From Ceriagrion tenellum (Eukaryota > Arthropoda > Insecta > Odonata > Coenagrionidae): a stretch of DNA of 64,000 nucleotides. The DNA is taken from positions 80,898,123-80,962,122 of the forward strand of contig OY720636.1 in NCBI GenBank assembly GCA_963169105.1, given 5' to 3'. This document shows positions 1 to 10,508 of this stretch, piece after piece. Both the position numbers and the translations under genes were made by a program. Position 1 is the stretch's first letter. Every line of letters starts with the position of its first letter. The notes beneath the pieces were generated by a model, which was given only the letters and a program-made list of their open reading frames with translations, was not told the DNA's origin and ran no database searches.

Positions 1-65
1 ATATTTAGGATTTTTTGGTCCTAATATATTCTTTATTGCATTTTTTTCTTCATATATACCTATAT

Positions 66-900
66 TAACTTGCAAGCCACCTCAGAAGTGTTTTGCAGGG
101 AGTGAGTTATCACCAACATGCTCTATAATATACTTGTAACTTTCATCAACATGCACTAACTCTAGATTTGCTAAAAATGCTTAAAAATATTGAATTGATG
201 TATAATGCTACTATGTGAATCAGATATAATAGTCATGTATGGATCATACTAAAATGTGATGTTAGTTCTACATGACAGATTTTAAAGCAAGCATTAGGGA
301 GAGAATCTAATAATTAGCTATGTACTCTACCTATGGGATAACTTTCTTCAGAGTCTCATTGGCAGTAATTATGGTCTTTTATCGACTGTGGAAAATGAGG
401 CATTTTAAGCCTTTCTCTTCTGCTGTTATTTTATTCTGATGATCTGATCTCCCATAGTATGTTGGAGCTTGTAAGATATTGATAACTTCATTGGAAAAAA
501 ATGAGTTTTGAATTTACATTATGTATTGAGTCTAATTTATAATGGACACTGAAAGCAATACCCATCCATGGTGTTGCAAGAGGTCAGTAACACTAAGGAG
601 ACTATCATAATGGCCTTTCACGTATTTTGCTGATTTCTCTGCACACGTTTAAAAGTCTGTTTTTGAGCTTACCTCACAAGGATCCAAAATTCTGGCAGAG
701 TACTCAAAGTGGGGTCTAGCAAGGGAGAAGTAACTGATTTCTCTGACTTAATTATCACATTTGCCAAGTACTCTTTATACAAATCCCAAGTTACGGTTAG
801 GTTGTCCTGGTATTTCCTGACTGTGTTTTCCCCAAGAGAGATCATTTGTCAGTTTCGCTATGGTGTCCCACAGATTCTACTCTCTCTAGGGTATTCTGCA
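66..900 (-). mobile_element. Old CR1-like LINE remnant, 3' part
   Basis: The plus strand at about 68-120 matches the conserved LINE 3'-tail block seen eight more times in this window (AGCCACC, then a GGCAGGG-like run, then ATCACC). At about 690-870 the minus strand reads like the region downstream of the reverse transcriptase, including DLSWGK followed by a run resembling RPHLEH. The same blocks lie in the same order in the better copies at 14.7 and 44.3 kb. No long frame survives. It is a decayed copy; its exact borders cannot be seen. Confidence 0.5.
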
Positions 901-1019
901 TTTTAAATGAAGTGTCTGTTTTCATTTCCATTTGGGTATCAAAATAGCTAATTGAAATGGTTTTGGACAGCCTTTATAGCTTTGTTGTTTATTATCATTG
1001 TTTATTGTTTTTTTGTCAA

Positions 1020-1135
1020 TTGTTTATTTTCATTCATTTTTCTTTGTCCCAAATACGAAGTCACTAGTACAAATTACGAAGATGTGATTTCATTTACTGG
1101 GAAGTTTTCCCTCTCCACTCTTCTTTAAACCAACA
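1020..1135. repeat. Direct repeat, copy 1
   Basis: About 116 bp match 1859-1975 closely, with scattered substitutions; both contain CAAATACGAAGTCACTAGTA. Copy 2 lies inside an RTE-like C-terminal remnant, so this is probably another piece of the same element. Confidence 0.75.
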
Positions 1136-1379
1136 TCTTCTCACTTTTCCTCTTATAAACAGCTTTCCACTGGGTGTCTCTGAAATTCCTTATACCCTGA
1201 TCCTCTCCTTAAATCATCCATAATTCCTGTCTCTCTCTTCCTCTGCTATTCTTCCTCAGCCTTGTTCCCCTTGTAACCGTCTTGAAGATGCCTTTGTCCC
1301 TCAACTTGTCCTTATAGCTTTTTCTGCCCTCCAAACATGAGCCACCAAAATCTTTGCACATCTCACCACATCTAATATC

Positions 1380-1795
1380 TCTTCATTTTTCTTCTTCTTC
1401 CTTCCAGGATTAGGCTTTCAGCCTGTTCTGGCTTCACCTCACCATCTCAACCTTGCCCTCCCAACCCTCCTTTTCCCCAATGGCTTATATTCCAAAGCCT
1501 GCTTTGGAAACCTCTCTTTAGGCATTCGCTGTACATGCTCTTTCCACTTATTTTTGTATTCCACCAATCTATCTAATATTGCCCGAACACCTAGTTCTTC
1601 TCTCGTAGATGTACTCCTTAATTTATCTCTTCTTGTATCTCTCTCATAGATGTACTCCTTAATTTATCCCTTCACTGCTCGAAGAAATTTCATTTCAGAT
1701 GACTCAATTTGTTTCAGATCTTTTTGTCTTGTTGTCCAATATTCTGACCCATACAACATCGTAGGGACAGCCATCACAGTTATAGAACTTAATTT
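1380..1795 (-). mobile_element. RTE-like LINE, C-terminal end (remnant)
   Basis: Read on the minus strand, this encodes the block typical of the end of RTE-type polymerases: MLYGSEYWTTRQ, then IESSEMKFLRAVK, then a segment resembling WKEHVQRMPKERFPKQALEY and GKRRVGRARLRW. A local duplication near 1605-1670 repeats the REE/LRSTS part. No catalytic part of the reverse transcriptase remains here. The family assignment comes from the order of these short motifs; the clade name is an inference. Confidence 0.65.
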
Positions 1796-1854
1796 GGGTT
1801 TCTTTTCTTGTTTTGCCTTTTGAAGTTCTTCTTATTGTCCCACTTATCCTCTGA

Positions 1855-2045
1855 AAATTGTTTATTATCATTCATTTTTCTTTGTCCCAAATACGAAGTC
1901 ACTAGTACAAATGACGAAGATGTGATTTCATTTACAGGGAAGTTTTCCCTCTCCACTCTTCTCCAAACCAACATATCAAGTACCTCTTGTGTATGTACAC
2001 TCTTGCTTGGTAATGACCAAGTCTCTGGCCCATACTGTGCCTAGC
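1855..2045 (-). mobile_element. RTE-like LINE, C-terminal scrap
   Basis: The minus strand shows YGPETWSL followed by EVLDMLVWRRVERENF. These resemble the YG-ETW and WRR blocks of RTE-type LINE proteins. It contains the second copy of the repeat at 1020-1135. It is separate from the neighbouring 1380-1795 remnant because the same block occurs twice in a row rather than once. Confidence 0.5.
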
Positions 2046-2049
2046 TCAG

Positions 2050-2940
2050 TATTCAAGTTTTCTTATCTCTTCTCTTTGCCTCTCCTCAGGCCCCCTTACC
2101 TCATAATGCCTCCTATTCATAAATGAATCTTAGGCCATAGCATTTCTAAATTTGATAACATTTTTACCTTTCCCAACTTTTTCCAAAATATGCTACCTAA
2201 GTATAGGTAAACAGTGTCGAAAAGTATATATGCATACCGATCATGCTGTTCCTTTTTGGGATAGGCATAATCAAAAGAGGTTACGTCTCAGCTTAAGGCA
2301 GTTTGAGCAAGGTAGCTCCCTAGTCATAATGGAGGTCACATTCAAATTATATGTTTTAATTGGAGCTGCTTTAACAAGCCTCATTTAGATATTGTATTAT
2401 TTAATGTGCAGTCATATACTTTTATGTGATGGTAATTCTTGATAATTAAATAAAAATATGTACCCTAGTCTTCAATATATGTAATTTTTTGTACTCAGTA
2501 TGTTTAAATTTCCTTCACAAGAGAGGTTTTGCAATTCCGATAAATTCCTGTGGTGACTATAAGATTTATTTATGAAAATAGTTAAGAGAATATGCAAACT
2601 AAACACTGTCGGTTTTTTGACAAAATGAGGAGTTAGAAATTACTATTTTTTTTTAATTATGTCTCCATTGAGTGTATTCACATACCATTTCACGTGCAAA
2701 AGGGCTAATATTTCTGTCTAAAATTTTTGAAAGTGGTTTGGTAAGGGGCTAATGTTTTGGTATCTTTGGACGGGTAAGTTAGAAAAGATATTTTGCTTAA
2801 ACTACCCTTAGTGGAAAACTGGCTTCAGTTTCATCAAATTCAGTCAATAATTTCCTCCATACTGTCCTGTTCTTGCAAACTTGCATGTCCTCTGTCAGAT
2901 TCATACCTTCCTTCATGTGTGCTCTCTGATTCTGAAGACT
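2050..2940. other. No gene recognised
   Basis: AT-rich sequence with short chance frames only. I see no splice-flanked exon, repeat boundary or protein motif. Confidence 0.5.
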
Positions 2941-3115
2941 CCTAATGTTGGATTGGATTGGATTCTGAAGACTCCTAATGTTGGATTGGATCCTAATGTT
3001 GGATTTTGAGAGGCGACTGACAGCTAAGTTCATTTGTGCCATAGGGAATAGGCAAGGGAGGAAGGGTAGATAGAAATCCGGCGTCAGCATTAGCCTGCCC
3101 TTAATGAAAGGCAGG
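2941..3115 (-). repeat. tRNA-derived SINE, 5'-truncated copy
   Basis: It matches the body and tail of the longer copy at 3452-3763: AGAGGCGAC, CATTTG-GCCATAGGG, AGCCTGCCCTTAATGAAAGG. The tail end carries repeated ATCCAA units, and the last stretch is locally multiplied. Confidence 0.6.
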
Positions 3116-3261
3116 TTTTTTTAAAACTCATGCACTACGAATTGAAAAATAATAGTAACCGACTGTAAAGAACACAGGTATGTTTTTTAGCTTCTGCCTA
3201 ATTTCTAGCACTTCCCACAGATTCTCGTAATTTACTCCTACCCTATCAACTTTTACATCTG

Positions 3262-3345
3262 CATTTTGCACTACATGCTACTTCAAGGGTGTTAGGCAGG
3301 GAGTGATTGATCACCGACATGCACTACAGTGTAGATTTTAACTTT
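3262..3345 (-). mobile_element. LINE 3'-tail block, diverged copy
   Basis: The plus strand shows CTACTTCAAGGGTGTTAGGC, then AGGGAGTGATTGATCACC and ACATGCACTA. It aligns with the tail blocks at 14745, 44271 and 56019, in the same orientation. No reverse transcriptase sequence is recognisable next to it. Confidence 0.5.
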
Positions 3346-3451
3346 CTCCAGAATGCACCCCTACTGGTAAATGCTACAGAAACTACTAAACGAATAAACA
3401 ATGCAACTGTATAAACGTGACACAAGAGTCATGCAGGGTACATGCAAAACA

Positions 3452-3763
3452 TGTTGGATTGAATTGGATATTTGGAGAGGCGTCAGGTGACCGAGAGCTG
3501 AGATCATTTGCACCATAGGGGATAGGAAAGGGAAGAAGGGTGGATAGAAACCCAGCATCGGCAGTAGCCTGCCCTTAATGAAAGGTACCAAGGGAACCAT
3601 GGCTTAATGTCTTATCTGACAGACGGAGCACTGAAGTTGAGGTGTCCTCCACAAAACACTCAGTAGGGATCAGGTTTCCTCTGAAAAACATCCTCCACTG
3701 CAGGGACTTGAACCCTGGTCACCCATATGGTTAATGGTTAGCCAGTACTTTAAGCGCCGCACC
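3452..3763 (-). repeat. tRNA-derived SINE
   Basis: Read on the minus strand, the element starts near 3763 with a tRNA-like head. An A-box-like stretch (TTAAAGTACTGGCTAACC) is followed by a good B-box, GGGTTCAAGTCCC (3703-3715 on the plus strand). A non-tRNA body follows and ends near 3452 in ATCCAATTCAATCC. Shorter relatives lie at 2941-3115 and 59068-59115. A head with polymerase III boxes, a body and a simple tail is the usual SINE plan. It is not a functional tRNA because the head does not fold into a full cloverleaf. Confidence 0.65.
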
Positions 3764-4091
3764 AACCCAATCCCCACTCCTAATGTTCCTCCTTTTAAGA
3801 GTCTCTGGCACTTTATTTTCTCATCACTTTCATGGTCTACCCACTTTTACCGCTCTTACCATTCCCTCCACTATAATATATTTGTTTATTTTTGCAGCTC
3901 TTATCCAGTCTCTTAGTGCGAAAAATTAACATAGGATGTTCTCCTCCTATATTTTCATTTTGGAAGCATCCAAACCACGTTCTTTCATGACCTCCTCATT
4001 CTCTACCCTAACCCTTTAGTTTTTACCACAGATAATTCTCACTTGAACCCACAAACCCAAAACCACATCATCTAGCCAACAAATTTTAACC
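3764..4091. other. No gene recognised
   Basis: Pyrimidine-rich plus strand (CTCC/TTTT runs) without a supported exon or element border. Confidence 0.45.
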
Positions 4092-4828
4092 TTAAGGCCT
4101 GTACACACGGCGCCTTAGATTGTGTGGTCTGTGGCGCATATTCTGGCGCCATATCCGGTATGATTGGACGGCGACATTTATGGTAGCAATATCTTTCGCT
4201 TCTGTGTACACACGGTGCCACGAGACGATGTTGAAACAATTGAACGTAAGTATACGTTCGAAAATGAATTGAAATCACACATGACTCACTGAGAGTATAT
4301 TTAAATAATTCATCAAAACCAGAAAATCATATCCAAAATCTGCTACTCTGCTCCTTTCTAAATATACTTCACCGATGCCATAAACCCCATACGGTAGCTA
4401 AAAGTTTTGTAAACAAAATCACATACTCCTAGTTCTAGAGATCCGACACGACTGCTCGCTGTTTATAGTTGAACTTTCACAACCGGTTTCGATATTGGTG
4501 ACTCTTTCAAGAGAACCCGCCAAATTATAAGTATATTTAGACATACACTCACTCTCTGGCTGTAAACAATTTGTTCAGGTGGATGAAAATCGCTGGTATT
4601 TTGCTTTCTCTCGGGGCTGTTTACTTTTTCAAGTGGTGGTTGCTATGGATGTAGGTAGCGAAATGGCAGGGAAAATGGTACACGCTCTATCGCTGGCAAC
4701 TTGCTTGCGATTGCCTTGCATGCCACCAGATGTCTTGCGATATGGGCGTACACACAGCGACATCTGTCGCCGACAGTATCGTAAGCAATGCCCGGCAACA
4801 GAAATCTCTTCGTGTGTACAGGCCTTTA
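4092..4828. mobile_element. Non-autonomous DNA transposon (MITE), about 740 bp
   Basis: The ends are inverted: TTAAGGCCTGTACACACG at 4092-4109 against CGTGTGTACAGGCCTTTA at 4811-4828, with one mismatch. Sub-terminal stretches also repeat the theme (GGCGCC and TGGCGC on the left; GCGACATCTGTCGCCGAC on the right). There is no transposase frame. TTAA at the left and TTTA at the right could be a degenerate target duplication, which would suggest piggyBac. The tip does not match that family well, so I leave the superfamily open. Confidence 0.7.
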
Positions 4829-5093
4829 CAGTTTCACTGCCATACAGTGAAGTAGGGAGGAGTGCACATACCTACTCTGTGATAAAAAATTAGACGGTAA
4901 GGCAGAAAAAGTTTGATGTATCTAATCAAGGAATACTTATTATTATTACTCCCATGCTCTTCTTATCCTATCAATGATAAATTATTTCAACTCAAAATGT
5001 GTAACTTTCTAAGCCTTGATAGATGGAACAGTTTTAGTGTACAGCTGTCAATTTGGAATGATATCTCATGGCTATTCTTTTATTTCTCTTCAG

Positions 5094-5190
5094 TTTCATG
5101 GGCTATGGAGACAAGAAAAGGGTTGATCACATCCACCTGAACAGGCTTGGCTTGTGGAGGCTTCACCAAGAGATAACAAGGCAACTTAAG
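5094..5190 (+). CDS. Internal exon of an unrecognised gene
   Basis: A pyrimidine-rich acceptor (TTTCTCTTCAG) precedes 97 nt that stay open in one frame. The exon ends at a strong donor, AAG|GTAAGC. The frame begins FMGYGDKKRVDHIH and ends EITRQLK: one leading nucleotide completes a codon, and the exon ends in phase 0. The translation is basic and polar, with no family I recognise. Upstream exons are not visible; they may lie before the window or in the first 5 kb. The 4092-4828 MITE lies just upstream in the presumed intron. The frame and both splice sites support a real exon, but the function is unknown. Confidence 0.55.
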
Positions 5191-5298
5191 GTAAGCTAGT
5201 TCTGTATATGAATGTTTGCTTGTCATGCTGACTTGTGATTAAGTGTGGTTTTTGTACTCTGCTTCCTTATTTAATAACGTATATCCTTCTGTTTTCAG

Positions 5299-5307
5299 AT
5301 TGCCTGA
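5299..5307 (+). CDS. Terminal coding segment (two codons plus stop)
   Basis: The acceptor TTCTGTTTTCAG ends at 5298. In the phase left by the exon at 5094-5190, the next codons read I-A-stop. The preceding intron would be 108 bp, a normal short arthropod intron. The untranslated sequence downstream runs on without a clear AATAAA. It depends entirely on the upstream exon being real. Confidence 0.45.
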   Translation: MA

Positions 5308-5629
5308 TTTTGACATTCCATCAGCACCGTGATGTATAAAGGCCAAAGGTTGTGCAGTTGCTTTTCTAAATCAATTCAAAAAATGAGTTCAAGTAAATGT
5401 TCTTATGTGTCATGATTGTTTTATTTGCACATATCATTAATGTTTTCTCTGTGAGAAATTTTAAGTGTAATGTAATTTGCTGTATATTACAACAATATAC
5501 ACTAATTGCCTAAAGATACTTGTTTTTATTTTATTACCTTTGGAGTGGAATATATTAGGAATATGGGTTATTTTAAAAAATCTGTCTGTGAAGTTTTGAT
5601 GAAATGGTTTTCATTTCCTCTCTGGAAGA

Positions 5630-5840
5630 CAATTCAATAACGAAACAGATATATGAGTGAAATAATGGTGGGAGAGGTAGGCCAAGAAAGTTGTGGTTGA
5701 GGAAATTCTTAGGAGGAGAAATATAAGGAGTCTTAAAAATGGGAGGGTGTGTATGAAGCAGTGAATGGGGGTAAATGGGGCAAAAGAGGTTTTCAAGGAT
5801 AGGTCAGTATCGAGGAATATATTGAAGCAGAGTTAAGTGT
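5630..5840 (+). mobile_element. LINE 3' end, second copy of the 59.2-kb element
   Basis: It matches 59690-59915 closely: GGGAGAGGTAGGCC, AGAAAGTTGTGGTTGAGGAA, GAGGAATATATTGAAGCAG. In the better copy this stretch encodes the last RGRGRPRKLWL-type segment of a LINE protein. Here only the extreme 3' part remains. Confidence 0.65.
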
Positions 5841-5929
5841 ACAAATGTGTGTTGGTGAGTGAATATGATTGGTATGTATGTATGTTATAATTATTATTAA
5901 AGTTATTTTCGTAACATTTCCCTCTTGAG

Positions 5930-6290
5930 TCTTCGGTACGCATCGGGTTTCATTCCCGTCATAGTCGCCAAGGACTCGAGAGGTATATCAGTGGACACTC
6001 ACAGAAAGGCAATCCATGGCGACACCGGTGTCCACTGCTCTCGGAAGCTTCGTATCCCCTCCTCTTACTCCTCCCTCCCTCACATCCTTCCAACCAATCA
6101 CTTCCCTCAAACACCAACCACCCTCCTAGTCAGACCCTCTACCCTCAATTCCAGAGTGACACTCTTCAGTTGTGATTCTCTCCTGCTGAGGAAGGGTTCT
6201 CACCCGAAAGCTTCCAAGAGCAGTGGACACCGGTGTCGCCATGGATCGGCTTTTCTGTGAGTGTCCTCTGATATACCAATCTATTCCTCC
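5930..6290. repeat. Inverted repeat, possible Penelope-like terminal region
   Basis: Arms at 5983-6050 and 6208-6277 are inverted copies of about 69 bp with few mismatches. They share GGTATATCAG, ACACTCACAGAAA and CCATGGCGACACCGGTGTCC. The 157-bp spacer is pyrimidine-rich. At 6186-6209 the plus strand reads CTGAGGA, A, GGGT, TCTC, ACCC, GAAA. This resembles the conserved core and stem II of a hammerhead ribozyme, a motif known from Penelope-like elements. I could not identify stem III with confidence, so the ribozyme reading is an inference. Confidence 0.45.
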
Positions 6291-6319
6291 CCAACCTCAA
6301 TGCCTTGTTGCTAGCTTTT

Positions 6320-6365
6320 ATATATATATAATAACATACATATGATATATATATATATAATGTAT
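6320..6365. repeat. (TA)n microsatellite
   Basis: Two short TA-repeat tracts at 6320-6332 and 6345-6360, separated by imperfect repeat. Confidence 0.8.
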
Positions 6366-6418
6366 GTAATCATTCATTCACTCAGACCGCTCAGCGGCAA
6401 ATACATACAAATAAATAT

Positions 6419-6994
6419 TCAAACAGAAACCAGTATACATGTGTATTCTCCTATGTTAAAACCATGCATTCGACACAAACAATCCTTTTTCCAAGCACAC
6501 ACTAAGTTTTCACCATTATCATTCACTCGAGGGTCACCAAATGGCCCAACCACTCGCTTAGATGCATCCCGCCTCACACCAACCCAGCCAATCATGTCAC
6601 CTAGTACAATTATTCTCTCACCAGGGTCACATTCATTTAAAACCTCTCTCGGTTTTTCCCAAAACTCATCTTTCACACTGTCACTCTCTCCATCCATTGG
6701 TGCATAGCACGCCACAATCACAACTCTCCTAATATCTAGTTTCATGTGAACCCAGAGCAATCTATGGGATACTAACTCATACTTCCTTACTAGTAACTTA
6801 GCTTTCTCATTAAGAATGAGTCCTACACCTTGACTGCCGTGTGCATTACCTTCAACTCCTGACCACAGTGCCAGACCACTGCCATCTACCGCAATAACAT
6901 CATTGAAAAAATACGAATGTTTATTTGGTAGTTTAATAATAAGCAAGAACATAATCATCTGTGTTAAAAATGCTTCAAGCTTACGTTCAGTCAT
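6419..6994 (-). pseudogene. LINE apurinic-type endonuclease domain (remnant)
   Basis: A 191-codon minus-strand frame. From about residue 57 it reads GVGLILNEKAKLLV, then VVIVACYAPMDG near residue 95, then ERIIVLGDMIGWVGV near residue 130. This is the endonuclease/exonuclease/phosphatase core of RTE-like LINE proteins. The family's usual GD-N motif reads GDMIGWVG, so a key residue looks lost. The N-terminal part and all of the reverse transcriptase are missing. No neighbouring reverse transcriptase piece is in register with it, so it is an isolated remnant. Confidence 0.65.
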
Positions 6995-9800
6995 GAGTTT
7001 GATTAAGTAGATATAGTCTAAAAAATTTTAAAATGAAAAACCTAAAACTGTATCAACTAGCCCGCTCCCCCCTAAATGTTAAAATGGTAAGGCAACAACG
7101 GGCACCCATGTATAAACTGCTCAACGTAGGGAAGTTGAAGAAATTATTATTTCTACCTTGAGGTTCACCGCAACAGTTGTATATTTTTGAATATATGAAC
7201 TATTTCTTATAGTTCGGCTATTATTTGATTATCTTTCTGCAGTTTTGTGTTCAATTCGTCCTAATGAACAGTAATATCAAGATATGCAGAGAATCCCTTA
7301 TCACAGGTCCACTTTTCATGGTAAAAATGCGGAACAATAGGTACAGTAATAGAATACTCTACGAAACCTGCACCTGAAATTTACGTGGTTGCAGCCCTTA
7401 CTGACTGCAGGGTATACTTTTCCAGAGCTCAATTGGTGTCGTTTTTCATCAGTGCCAATTTCTTTTAGCCGCGCCCGTCTAAAGAATTTTCCCTTCGAAA
7501 TTTCTGTTCCACATTTGGCAACAAGTTTTGGCCTTTTACTTCCGTGTTTACTTACTTAAATAATTTTGGAGGCTACTTGCCAATTGCCATTATGTACCTT
7601 CAATCATCATTAAACGGTCAAGGGCATTCAGCAAACGAGAGCCATTATAGTAATACTTCGGTTCACTAATGTTTTGCCCCAGTTGAATTTCCTTTCCGTT
7701 GCAGTTGCATAGTCCGAGCGAGCGTGTACAATGGCGAGATATACGCATTGGATCTTTTGGCTTCGTTCGTTGGTAAAACTTGCTGTTCAAGTCTCCTTCC
7801 GTGAATAGGGTTCGTTTCTTTCGGGAGACATAGCTGAAAGAATGCGTCACAAACTCAAGGGGATCACTTTAACGCAATCAGACGTGCGTACCAGTGCCAA
7901 GTGAGAGAAATCCAACCGGTTTCGGGAAATGTGTACAGAAGCTAACCGTGACTTGTGCTCGCTGATAGTCAGCTTTGATACTCTTGAGTGTGTGCGAAAG
8001 TTCTGTTGTGTCTAGCCACTTCGTTGACGGAGTATAAAATTCTATTCGTTCTTCACAAGTCGGAGGCGAACGTGTTTTTTAGAGGAGACATTTTTAAAGT
8101 ATTCAAAGTTTTACCTAGCGTAAGGAGACTACTAAGGTAAAACGTCGACCTTCTCAGCGGATGAAATCTACCTATAGTTTAATCACACTCGTGCGTTTCA
8201 TGGTTATTCCTCCTCCGACATTTAAAAAGTGATTTCACTTTTTGATGCCTACAGTTTCAACCAAAAGACGCCTGCTGGAACGCAGGCGAAACTGTTGTCA
8301 TCAAAAACACCGACGAGGTGAAACGTCCAAAAAGGCAGCCTATATTACCGGAACACCGCGGGAGCCTTCGAACCATCAATGGCAAGATCTTGGATATCCC
8401 ATTGAGGAATATAGAAGCTTTCCTCATGACAAATTTACCGCCCAGCAAATGATGTTTTTGGCATTTTTTGTGGTGCGTTCAAGTGTTCTAGTGATTAAGT
8501 AAAATGTGAATTACAAGAAATATGTGATCGCTCGCATTGACGAGTTACATGCGTCACGCCATTGTGTGACCTACGAGGATAGTGCTTGAGATGACGCGTC
8601 AGCGGACCAAGAAAGGGAATAGTGACGAAGAGCGAGGATTAAATTCTTATTCAGGTTGGCCAGTTTTTTAACTTTTTGCTGTATAGTTGTAAAATCCTGT
8701 CCAATTTCAATTCATTTGCAGGAATTGGAAACGGTAATCATGCAGAAGAGTGGATTTTTTATCTCTCTAATTTATTTTCTTTTTAGCTAATGATTTAATA
8801 TATGTGCAGTCATTTTAATTCCCCTCATGAGGATTAAAAATTGTCGGTTGTCAAAGACAAAATTTGTAAATGAGTGAATTGTTTCATTGGCTTAGTTTAT
8901 CTATCGATTTTCACTGAAGGTATATTCGATCATTCAGGTGAATTGCTGTTTCTAATTCCGATTAGCTCCAATAGCTCCTAACCGTAGTATAAATCGCCAG
9001 TCTTTTCCACCCGCATTCGCGACTTTTTTAAGTCACCATGGTAAAACTGATATTTACAAGCTTTAACGTAAAATATTTTTGTTTTTCTTCTCCTACCGGT
9101 AACTTATCGATAATTGCGATGGCTTACATTACCATTGTAACAAACGTTCATTCGGATGCCAGAGAATAACTACTGTCAACAGGTACTAAAATAAGTTTAA
9201 CTGGGTAGAAAAGTCAGCATGACCGGTATCTACCGAGCGTACGAATTACTTGTTCTTACCCTTGAATTGGATTAACGTGGTAGAAAGCAAATGAACAATT
9301 CAACAAATGCTTAGAATGCATCTGTTAAGAAAGTTAAGATTAGTACATTATATTTCTTACATTAAATTGTTAATGTTAATAGACCTTCCTAAAATTGATT
9401 TATTTTAGCAATAATAACGATACTTTCTTGACCTCTTTTATTACATTGGATCATTCTCATTAGGAGAAGAGAGAGCTTAAGAAATTTTACAAAGTTGATG
9501 GCTCACTACTGTCACGTGATAAATGCATAATTCCTTCTTCTTGGCAAGAGTAAATTTATAAGCATTTGGTAATTTAAATTTGGTTTGGTATTTTAACCGA
9601 CCAATGTTTTTTAAAAACATTTTCATATAAGCATTCTTCTCAAAAGCATGTACTTATTTTTGGAGAGGATGAGGCATAAATGATCTTTTACTCTTTGAGA
9701 CCTCTTTTATCTCGCAGACTAACTGATTTTTCAATTTTCTCAGTAATGACTATCCTTAGAGCCAAGCACTAATTAATTAAATTTAATAACCTTATGGATT
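6995..9800. other. No gene recognised
   Basis: Mostly AT-rich. The section from about 7590 to 8640 is richer in CpG, and a TATA-like AGTATAAAAT lies at 8031. A perfect short inverted repeat (AAAAAGTGA/TCACTTTTT) sits at 8224-8243. The frames at 7590-7850 and 8242-8502 show no family motif or convincing splice sites. A promoter near 8.0 kb is possible but unproven. Confidence 0.35.
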
Positions 9801-9804
9801 GCGG

Positions 9805-10490
9805 AACAGTTTTTAAATACCTGTTTACGCCATATTGTTATTTGTCAATGATATTCAAGGCGGGAATCCTCAATATAATAAAAATTTACACTCTCCAATA
9901 ATGGTGTATTACTGCCGACAATTACATCCTAAAAATGAAAGCAAAGGCATTATCTTATTTAATTATCCTAAAGATTCCAATAAATGCTGATTTCAAATAT
10001 ATTATATTTCTAAAGTTTCCGCATATGACGACACCCAGCCATTATTATCACTAAATTATAACCCTCCTTGTGAAGTCCGTTTGGCTCTATAATTTTCTCG
10101 AGAGTTAATTTTGCCTTTCTTCATTGCTTAAAAAGAATTAAAATTTACTTACGTAGTGTGTCGCTTGTTTTCAATATTTGTAGCTTTTCCAAATTACTTT
10201 CCCGGAGCAGTTAAAAACACGTACTTAGCGCCATCTTGCTTTTTAGTCATTGGTGTTCAAGGCGGGAATCCTAAATAATACAATGATATTGAAATCGACG
10301 ATAACTTTGTATTATTTCCTAGACTTTATCGCTCAAAATTCAACCTAAATATATTTATCAATTTTAATTGTATTATTGATTTCAATATATTTTAATTTCA
10401 TTTTAAAAAATTTCCGTTGGTGACGTCATCCAGCTGTTGAAATCACGCGGTTATATGCCTCCTGATGATTTCCGTTCACTTCAGCTTCGT
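9805..10490. repeat. Diverged tandem duplication, unit about 390-400 bp
   Basis: The stretch from about 9830 to 10080 is repeated at about 10205-10475. Shared landmarks in the same order are TTCAAGGCGGGAATCCT (9855 and 10257), a long AT-rich section, then TTTCCG-ATGACG-CA-CCAGC. Divergence is high, so this is an old duplication. Confidence 0.6.
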
Positions 10491-10508
10491 TCGTCATTGG
10501 GGTCGGAG
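10455..10508 (+). CDS. Candidate first coding exon
   Basis: An ATG at 10455 opens 18 codons (MPPDDFRSLQLRSSLGSE) that run exactly into a strong donor, GGAG|GTAAGTATT, in phase 0. Its 5' part lies in the second copy of the 9.8-10.5 kb duplication. The phase does not fit the exon at 13851, which needs two upstream nucleotides. Either another exon lies between, or this is a non-coding first exon or chance. The donor is the better-supported part. Confidence 0.25.

Noticed and set aside
3690..3763. tRNA gene on the minus strand
   Set aside because: Only the A- and B-box region is tRNA-like. The arms do not pair into a cloverleaf, and the sequence continues into a repeated body, so it is a SINE head.
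6342..6707. 121-codon plus-strand frame
   Set aside because: It is the antisense of the LINE endonuclease remnant at 6419-6994, plus a TA tract.
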